Positions 7,791 to 12,375 of a DNA stretch of 12,375 bases are shown here, piece after piece. Numbering within the stretch: the stretch's first letter is position 1; the number at the start of each line of letters is the position of its first letter. The translations under genes were made by a program, and so were the position numbers. The stretch lies in contig VXXH01000307.1 in the NCBI GenBank assembly GCA_009835515.1, forward strand, positions 1 to 12,375, read 5' to 3'. Below the pieces are notes generated by a model. The model did no database searches. It saw only the letters and a program-made list of their open reading frames with translations, and was not told where the DNA came from. This stretch comes from Candidatus Poribacteria bacterium (GTDB lineage: Bacteria; Poribacteria; WGA-4E; WGA-3G).

Positions 7791-8474
7791 CTACTCAAAT
7801 AGGTGAGCGACTAAGCAAGTGAATCCTGGGACGACATCCTCGCCAGTAAGTGTGTCCTCACGTGTTAATGTTTCAATGTCTGTCTCGGAGCGATATACCG
7901 TTACTGTTTTAGAAATAGGTTCAATCACCCAAACCAGGCGGGTTCCCGCATCCAAATACGCGAATACCTTTTCTGCAATACGGGACAGCACATCTGACGG
8001 AGAAACAACTTCAATTGCCAAATCGGGTGGTATTGAAAAGCCCTTTGTTTTGTCACCAGTCAACTGGGCAGTTGCAACAAACGCCACATCCGGTTTTGCC
8101 GTACGTTCCCCAACTTGAAATGTCGTCTCTGCCGTATATAAACGACCTAATTTCTGCTGATAAACATGTTCATACAAATAATGAATGACATTGACGCTAA
8201 TTTCGCCATGTTCTCTTGACGGCGGTGCCATGGGTACTAATTCTCCCTTAACGTATTCATACCCTTCTACATCATGCTCCAGAAACTCTTCCAATGTCAT
8301 TGTGGTGGGTATTGCGCACATCTCTGGAGGGAGTGACGGTGATTTGGGGACTAATTTGCCATCTATGTATTCATGCCCTTCTACATCATGTTCAAGGAAC
8401 TCCTCTAACGTCATTTTGACACTTTCTGGCGGACGTATGCCTTGCTCGACTTCGTGGATTTCTTGTTGCGTCAT
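7791..8474 (-). CDS. Uma2 family (DUF820) PD-(D/E)XK nuclease-fold protein with duplicated N-terminal module
   Basis: A 227-residue protein of the Uma2 family, predicted restriction-endonuclease-fold proteins of largely unknown role. Nuclease-like residues are D129 in AKPDVAFV and E155 in LAIEVVSPSD, followed by the conserved KVFAYLDAGTRLVWVIEP segment (169-186). The odd feature is an N-terminal duplication: MTLEEFLEHDVEG starts at residue 21 and again at 59, each copy running on to a GKLVP/GELVP motif. The family normally has one copy leading into the PPSREHG segment, here found after the second. A strong GGAGG nine bases before the ATG at 8474 supports the long start, although Met21 and Met59 could also begin plausible proteins. 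It is 18 bases upstream of recD2, so the two genes are probably co-transcribed. Whether it cuts DNA is not known. Confidence 0.87.
   Translation of the reverse strand: MTQQEIHEVEQGIRPPESVKMTLEEFLEHDVEGHEYIDGKLVPKSPSLPPEMCAIPTTMTLEEFLEHDVEGYEYVKGELVPMAPPSREHGEISVNVIHYLYEHVYQQKLGRLYTAETTFQVGERTAKPDVAFVATAQLTGDKTKGFSIPPDLAIEVVSPSDVLSRIAEKVFAYLDAGTRLVWVIEPISKTVTVYRSETDIETLTREDTLTGEDVVPGFTCLVAHLFE
8223..8414 (-). repeat. Internal duplication in the Uma2 gene (period 114 bases)
   Basis: Copy 1 (8414-8337, residues 21-46) and copy 2 (8300-8223, residues 59-84) encode near-identical 26-residue segments that differ at six positions (H/Y, I/V, D/K, K/E, K/M, S/A). The copies are separated by a 12-residue linker, a 38-codon period that keeps the frame. 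Confidence 0.9.
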
Positions 8475-8546
8475 GTTCTGAATCCTCCGTATAGAATGTT
8501 CACATTGTGCTAAAGTCCAAGCACGTTTGAATCAGAAAGACAAGAA

Positions 8547-8566
8547 GCCTACCATCTATTTTAGGC
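8547..8566 (-). terminator. Weak possible terminator after threonine synthase
   Basis: On the minus strand GCCTA (8566-8562), a 10-base loop and TAGGC (8551-8547) form a 5-bp stem followed by the pyrimidine-rich TTCTTGTCTTTCTG. It lies 18 bases past the threonine synthase stop. The stem is short, so this is tentative. The rest of the 110-base gap shows only the GGAGG of the Uma2 gene. Confidence 0.25.
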
Positions 8567-8584
8567 ACAATCTTCAACCGAGCC

Positions 8585-9817
8585 CTATCCAATCTCCGTC
8601 ATCAGTTTCCGAAAAGCGTTGAGTTGTGGTGGAATGATATGCGTTGTATCGGTTTTGTTTTCAAGTGCCTCAATGGTCTTGAAACCGTTGCCGGTGATCG
8701 CGAGCACTGTCGGTTCGTCGGGTTGAATATGCCCATTTTCTATCAATTTTTTCGCAGCGGCGAGCGTAACACCCCCAGCCGTTTCGGTGAAGATTCCCTC
8801 TGTAGCGGCAAGGAGTTTGATGGCTTCTACGATTTCAATATCGGTGGCGTGTTCGCCGACACCACCGGAATTGCGGACTGTATCAACCGCATAGATGCCG
8901 TCGGCAGGGTTACCAATCGCGAGCGATTTAGCGATTGTGTTCGGTCGGACAGGCTTCACGAAATCGCCACCTTCTTTATAGGTGTTAACGATCGGACCGC
9001 AGCCTTCCGCTTGGGCGACGTGTATTTTGGTGTTCGGTTTGTCTATTAGCCCCAAAAGGTGGAATTCTTTGAGTGCCTTACCAATCTTTGTGATAAGGGA
9101 ACCCCCGGCGGCGGGAGCAACGATATGTGCGGGTGCCTCCCAACCGAGTTGTTCGATCAGTTCAAAGCAGAGCGTTTTTGAGCCTTCGGCATAGAAGGGA
9201 CGGATGTTTATGTTAACAAATGCCCACGGGTAGACACCGCCGACTTCACTACAGAGCCGGTTCACCTCGTCATAAGTACCCGTAATGCCCACGACTGTGG
9301 GGGCATAAACGAGAGATGCGACGATTTTACCGACTTCAAGGTCGGCAGGGATGAAGATGAAGCAGTTCAGTTTGGCGATGGCAGCGTGTGCTGCAACGGC
9401 GTTCGCGAGATTACCGGTAGAGGCGCAAGAGACCGTGTCAAAGTCAAACTCCTTGGCTTTACTCAGAGCGATGGCGACAACACGGTCCTTGAAAGAGAGC
9501 GTCGGGTGACAGACAGAGTCGTCTTTTATATAGAGTTCCTTGACCCCGAGCGCTTCTCCGAGGTTTTTCGCTCGGATGAGCGGTGTGAACCCGGTGCTGT
9601 GCCCATCAGTCGGTTCGCCGTCTATTGGGAGGAGATCGGCGTAACGCCATAAGTTTTCGGGTCCGTTTTCTATTGAGCGTCTTGAGATAGATTTTTGTAT
9701 CGCTTCATAGTTATAGTCTACTTCGAGGGGACCAAAACAGAATTCGCAAACGTGAAGGGGTTCTTTCGGATATTTGTTATCACATTCACGGCATCTGAGT
9801 CCCAATACTTTTTCCAT
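8585..9817 (-). CDS. thrC: Threonine synthase (PLP-dependent)
   Basis: A 410-residue enzyme that converts O-phospho-L-homoserine to L-threonine in the cytoplasm, the last step of threonine synthesis. The N-terminus has a CxxC...CxxC zinc-ribbon-like element (C9, C12, C24, C27), seen in one threonine synthase class. K110 in HPTLSFKDR is the expected Schiff-base lysine. ASTGNLANAVAAHA (132-145) is the substrate or cofactor loop. A glycine-rich APAAGGSLITKIG segment (about residues 235-247) fits the PLP phosphate-binding loop, and TETAGGVTLAAAKKL lies near the C-terminus. Length is normal for the class. AGAGGT about 8 bases upstream supports the ATG. It has its own promoter (9928-9900), and no homoserine kinase or dehydrogenase gene is nearby, so the pathway is scattered. 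A related PLP lyase is the only alternative. Confidence 0.92.
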   Translation of the reverse strand: MEKVLGLRCRECDNKYPKEPLHVCEFCFGPLEVDYNYEAIQKSISRRSIENGPENLWRYADLLPIDGEPTDGHSTGFTPLIRAKNLGEALGVKELYIKDDSVCHPTLSFKDRVVAIALSKAKEFDFDTVSCASTGNLANAVAAHAAIAKLNCFIFIPADLEVGKIVASLVYAPTVVGITGTYDEVNRLCSEVGGVYPWAFVNINIRPFYAEGSKTLCFELIEQLGWEAPAHIVAPAAGGSLITKIGKALKEFHLLGLIDKPNTKIHVAQAEGCGPIVNTYKEGGDFVKPVRPNTIAKSLAIGNPADGIYAVDTVRNSGGVGEHATDIEIVEAIKLLAATEGIFTETAGGVTLAAAKKLIENGHIQPDEPTVLAITGNGFKTIEALENKTDTTHIIPPQLNAFRKLMTEIG

Positions 9818-9899
9818 TGTTCTATACCTCTTTGATTTTTCAACGATTGGGTTTTCGCGCCGATTTCTCTATTTTGACCCTCAATTCATGCCTTCCTCC

Positions 9900-9928
9900 A
9901 TTATGTTCGGTGTCGAGTTGCTGGTCAA
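9900..9928 (-). promoter_or_regulatory. Sigma70-type promoter of threonine synthase
   Basis: The minus strand shows TTGACC (9928-9923), a 17-base spacer and CATAAT (9905-9900), each box five of six to consensus. The predicted start near 9893 gives a leader of about 75 bases with no obvious riboswitch or Thr-rich leader peptide. Confidence 0.6.
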
Positions 9929-9929
9929 A

Positions 9930-10073
9930 AGATGTGAGTCCTATAGAAAATTAGTAGTACCTACGCATTTCCTCTTAAAGTCCGCCTGATAAGGGGATTT
10001 AAGGGTTAAATACAACCCAGTAACGATCTTTTCAGCAAAATATGCCGATTTTTTTCAATTTGCGTAAGCCTAA
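9930..10073. other. Intergenic region with small hairpins, possible dispersed repeat
   Basis: The 256-base gap between the 443-residue gene and threonine synthase holds no plausible gene. It has a perfect GGGTT/AACCC stem with a 6-base loop (10003-10018). An imperfect hairpin around tccgcctgataagggga lies just before it (about 9980-9998). TACGCA (9962-9967) and TGCGTA (10062-10067) sit inverted about 100 bases apart. Such AT-rich, hairpin-bearing blocks are typical of dispersed intergenic repeats, but only a genome search can show that. No U-rich tail follows the hairpins, so I do not call a terminator. Confidence 0.3.
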
Positions 10074-11405
10074 TTAGATTGTCAGTTTAAGGTTAAATTC
10101 GTTCTTGCCAGCTTGCAATGTCAGGCGTATAAAGAGCGCGTATTTCCCTATCCACCTAACATCATCCGCGTTAGATTCAGTTAATTGTAAGCCCTCGTGA
10201 TCGCCCCATACGGTTATGCCATAAGGCATTGCTTTGATCGATTCTACCGTGATAGTGATGCGTAATTCTGTGCGGTGCCGAATCGGCGAAAAACCTGTTA
10301 AAACAGGTTTGCTCGCATCAGATTGCAATACCCGTTCACTGATATAATTTTTAATCTCAACGGGTTCCATGCCACCTTCAACGAAGGCGAATTCACACGC
10401 TGCATCACAATAGAGCATCCTTAACGTAGATTTCGGATTGGCAGCTGCGTCTTGCGTCTCTACGTTTTTCGCTACAACAGCCGTCGGTTCGGTTTTCTCA
10501 CAATGGAACATATAATCGTCAACCATTTGAGAAAGCGGTATCGGTTTTGTATCTTCAACGCTGACAACGTGCGCGAAGTAGGTATTCAGACGTTCCAGCC
10601 CCTCCGCTCCAAGCTGCGCAACGGTAAGCGGATCAATATGTTCAATATAACCGAGCCACGGATTCCATGCGATATTTTCTACGTAGATATCGTAATGCTG
10701 CTGCGCTATTCCATTCAAAAGCGCGGCGCGGAGATTATCGGTGCCTTCTGTGAGATGACCAGCGGTCTGGTATGGGATACCGACGATGTTTTTAAATTGG
10801 TGCGCAAGACTTTCATCCGGTGTCTCTCGTGTTACAATTGCATCGCTGAACGTTGAAACCTCAAGCGGATAAAAGCATCCAAAACCGCCCCGATCCATTT
10901 CTGATTCGGGTGTGTCAGATTTAGTATCAGCTGTATCCTGTTGGTTCCAGTGATACCCCCAGAGTCCTTGGAACCCAGACTGTTCGAGTGCGCGAAGGAG
11001 CACATCGTTCTTGAACACCGCGCCTGCCACACTCGGCTCTGCCCAAGGTAGTACGCGCTTGATTCTTTCCCACTCTTTAGATATATATTCTGGCAGTTTC
11101 TCACGCATCGTGACGACGTGTGATGCCATGGCTTCTGTGCTACTGCCCGGGTTCGCTTCTCGTTGTGCCTCCCAATTTGAATCCCACATCGGCTTGATGT
11201 CAAGCGTTAGTAGCGGAACATCCCCAACCTCAGTATGCCACGCTGTGAGCAATTTAGCGACGACTGGCGCGGACTTCGTGTCTATTGCCCACGTAATCGG
11301 GATACCGTGTTTGTGCGCGATTTTCGCTAACAGGCGCATGCCCTCAAGTAGTTGTGTCCTATCCTCCCCCACTATTGCTGTGCTTACCAATCCGTAGTTT
11401 AACAT
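10074..11405 (-). CDS. Uncharacterised 443-residue protein, possible NodB-like/deacetylase-type barrel with C-terminal beta domain
   Basis: I do not recognise this protein securely. It starts MLNYGLVSTAIVGEDRTQL and has HKHGIPITWAIDT (31-43), which resembles the first strands of polysaccharide-deacetylase/glycoside-hydrolase-like (beta/alpha) barrels. Other notable segments are LTLDIKPMWDSNW (66-78), a Trp-rich GFQGLWGYHWNQQ (144-156), GGFGCFYPLEV (173-183), ENIAWNPWLGYIEHIDP (243-259), and a C-terminal beta-rich region (about 325-443) ending in FNLKLTI. No signal peptide or membrane span is visible, so it is probably cytoplasmic. The clustered His, Asp and Trp residues suggest carbohydrate binding, but this is inference. 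No Shine-Dalgarno sequence precedes the ATG; the upstream bases are the end of a MITE-like repeat (11412-11544), so the natural N-terminus may have been altered. The downstream neighbour, threonine synthase, has its own promoter. Confidence 0.7.
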   Translation of the reverse strand: MLNYGLVSTAIVGEDRTQLLEGMRLLAKIAHKHGIPITWAIDTKSAPVVAKLLTAWHTEVGDVPLLTLDIKPMWDSNWEAQREANPGSSTEAMASHVVTMREKLPEYISKEWERIKRVLPWAEPSVAGAVFKNDVLLRALEQSGFQGLWGYHWNQQDTADTKSDTPESEMDRGGFGCFYPLEVSTFSDAIVTRETPDESLAHQFKNIVGIPYQTAGHLTEGTDNLRAALLNGIAQQHYDIYVENIAWNPWLGYIEHIDPLTVAQLGAEGLERLNTYFAHVVSVEDTKPIPLSQMVDDYMFHCEKTEPTAVVAKNVETQDAAANPKSTLRMLYCDAACEFAFVEGGMEPVEIKNYISERVLQSDASKPVLTGFSPIRHRTELRITITVESIKAMPYGITVWGDHEGLQLTESNADDVRWIGKYALFIRLTLQAGKNEFNLKLTI

Positions 11406-11411
11406 ATTTTT

Positions 11412-11544
11412 AATAGTTATCAGTTATCAGTTTTCAGAAGAATGGCTTTCAACCGTCATTAAACAACTTGTGGCGGTTACTTTACAGGTAACGACCATAA
11501 GAAGGCTCTGACTGAAAGCCGATTGCTGACGGCTGATGGCTATT
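11412..11544. repeat. MITE-like element with 20-base terminal inverted repeats
   Basis: The left end AATAGTTATCAGTTATCAGT (11412-11431) and the reverse complement of the right end, AATAGCCATCAGCCGTCAGC (11544-11525), agree at 14 of 20 bases, and every difference is a transition. Further in, GGCTTTCA (11444-11451) is mirrored by TGAAAGCC (11513-11520). The 133-base element encodes no protein. A GTTAC/GTAAC hairpin lies in its core (about 11476-11492). It overlaps the aldolase stop codon and ends just before the start of the next gene. The flanks ttttt and aaaaag extend the symmetry, and no direct target duplication is clear. Confidence 0.65.
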
Positions 11545-12247
11545 CTAAAAAGACAGTAACGCCCATATCTGCGTATTTCTGGCGTGTGCTGGGATTTCCG
11601 TTCCTAAAGCAGACAGTGGTTGTCGTTCCCTCCAAGGCTCTGGCAACGTATTCAACACAGGCATCTACAGTCTGAAGCGCGTGATTCGGGTGTCCCTCCA
11701 TGCTAAATGTCAGATCAGCGGGTCCGAAAGAGAGGCAATCGACACCGGGCTTGGCAAGGTGTCGCGCGTGTGTGACGGCTTCTATGGATTCGATTTGCAT
11801 CCAGAGGATTCCGTTGTTGTTCCACCATTCGGCATATTCGAGCCGTTCTTTGCCTGCGGAATTCACGCGAGGGGCACCGCCCCAACTCCGGATGCCCTGC
11901 TGCGGGTAATAGAAAGCGGCGACTGCTTCGTCTACTGTTTCGTCTAATTCAACTTGCGGCACCTCAATACCAGAGGGACCCAAGTCGAGGTAGTTTCCAA
12001 TGAGATAGGCGTTTCGGGTATGTTTAATCCGAAAATTGACTGGAATCTCCAGTTCATTTGCCATATTGCAAAAGGCAACGAGCCGGTCTTCGTTGTACGG
12101 AGAGTGTTGGCTATCAACGGCGACAAAATCGTAGCCGCCTTCTTCGACTCTGGCGACGAGCGCATCGCGGGATGTCGCCATTGAGACGTTAGCACCATAG
12201 ACGTGTTCTCCATTGTGAATCCGCTGTTTTAAATTTGCTGCTGACAT
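11540..12247 (-). CDS. HpcH/HpaI-family aldolase, C-terminus apparently truncated by a repeat
   Basis: A 235-residue class II (metal-dependent) aldolase of the HpcH/HpaI family, which cleaves or forms 2-keto-3-deoxy acids to give pyruvate and an aldehyde. Residues matching the known HpaI active site are H48 (DSQHSP), R73 (NFRIK), Q151 and E153 (MQIES) and D178 (GPADLTFSM). The usual Glu before the active-site His is Gln here (Q47). The protein ends at KYADMGVTVFLE, where relatives usually continue about 20 more residues through a final helix. The stop codon lies in the inverted repeat of the MITE-like element, so the tail seems to have been lost by insertion. GAGGA six bases before the ATG supports the start. 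With the dehydratase at 1-1134 it could serve sugar-acid breakdown, but the two are not in one operon. Activity of the shortened enzyme is uncertain. Confidence 0.85.
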   Translation of the reverse strand: MSAANLKQRIHNGEHVYGANVSMATSRDALVARVEEGGYDFVAVDSQHSPYNEDRLVAFCNMANELEIPVNFRIKHTRNAYLIGNYLDLGPSGIEVPQVELDETVDEAVAAFYYPQQGIRSWGGAPRVNSAGKERLEYAEWWNNNGILWMQIESIEAVTHARHLAKPGVDCLSFGPADLTFSMEGHPNHALQTVDACVEYVARALEGTTTTVCFRNGNPSTRQKYADMGVTVFLE

Positions 12248-12260
12248 TATTGTCCTCGCT

Positions 12261-12290
12261 CTTATATGTGCAGTGCGCGCGTAAGTTCAA
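12261..12290 (-). promoter_or_regulatory. Possible promoter for the aldolase
   Basis: TTGAAC (12290-12285), an 18-base spacer and TATAAG (12266-12261) lie on the minus strand. The predicted start near 12254 would give a leader of only about six or seven bases and lose part of the GAGGA. A second -10-like TATAAT (12374-12369) at the window edge is an alternative whose -35 lies outside the window. Confidence 0.35.
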
Positions 12291-12303
12291 TTCTAAAAAT
12301 ATA

Positions 12304-12325
12304 AATAGCATCGCGAGATGCTATT
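12304..12325 (-). terminator. 9-bp perfect hairpin followed by a U-rich tract
   Basis: AATAGCATC (12304-12312) and GATGCTATT (12317-12325) pair perfectly around the tetraloop gcga. On the minus strand the hairpin is followed at once by TATATTTTTAG, as in an intrinsic terminator. It lies 57 bases before the aldolase ATG. It may end a gene beyond the window, act as an attenuator if the transcript starts at the edge TATAAT, or be part of a dispersed repeat. The stem is only moderately GC-rich. Confidence 0.5.
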
Positions 12326-12375
12326 CTGAAACCGAGGTAGGCATTGCGATCACGACTAAATCTCTATAATTATAC

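Noticed and set aside
7791..8474. Uma2-RecD2 as a defence system
   Set aside because: Only two genes, one a core repair helicase and the other a widely scattered family, with no further defence-type partners in the window.
9880..9899. A GGAGG followed by ATG AAT TGA, a possible two-codon upstream ORF before threonine synthase
   Set aside because: The GGAGG would lie upstream of the predicted transcription start near 9893, so it would not be in the mRNA.
10003..10018. GGGTT/AACCC hairpin as a terminator of the 443-residue gene
   Set aside because: The stem is 5 bp and no U-rich run follows it on either strand.

Overview
The window holds nine protein-coding genes, all on the minus strand, so the biological reading order runs from high to low coordinates. 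The gene style suggests a free-living or sponge-associated bacterium of the Candidatus Poribacteria type. The signs are mid-range GC, sugar-acid enzymes, paired sialate O-acetylesterases, Uma2 and Rpn-type nuclease-fold proteins, and short heptamer-phased dispersed repeats. That taxonomic guess is inference from gene content, not from a marker gene. No rRNA, tRNA, CRISPR array or transposase was seen.

In transcription order the window reads as follows. (1) 12247-11540 is an HpcH/HpaI-type aldolase whose C-terminus stops inside a MITE-like repeat. (2) 11405-10074 is an unrecognised 443-residue protein with a possible deacetylase/glycoside-hydrolase-like barrel start. (3) 9817-8585 is threonine synthase, with a good sigma70-type promoter. 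(4) 8474-7791 is a Uma2-family nuclease-fold protein with an internally duplicated N-terminal module. (5) 7772-5370 is a RecD2-type helicase, 18 bases after the Uma2 gene. (6, 7) 5287-3743 and 3683-2142 are two tandem, clearly duplicated, exported sialate O-acetylesterases. (8) 2091-1180 is an Rpn/PD-(D/E)XK transposase-like nuclease with a near-consensus promoter that predicts a leaderless mRNA. (9) 1134-1 is a galactonate-dehydratase-like enolase-superfamily enzyme cut by the window edge near its C-terminus.

The genes are mostly housekeeping or carbohydrate catabolism. The esterases would strip acetyl groups from glycans outside the cytoplasm. The dehydratase and the aldolase are the two enzyme types needed to dehydrate and then cleave sugar acids, although they lie about 11 kb apart here and nothing links them directly. 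Threonine synthase and RecD2 are core functions.

The most noteworthy layer is the repeats. Two related short elements (5305-5389 and 11412-11544) sit exactly at gene 3' ends and supply the stop codons of RecD2 and the aldolase. Similar heptamer-phased repeat DNA lies in frame inside the RecD2 coding sequence (about 6798-6917). A second 33-base repeat also forms an in-frame insertion in RecD2 (5793-5852). I see no convincing new multi-gene defence or biosynthetic system.
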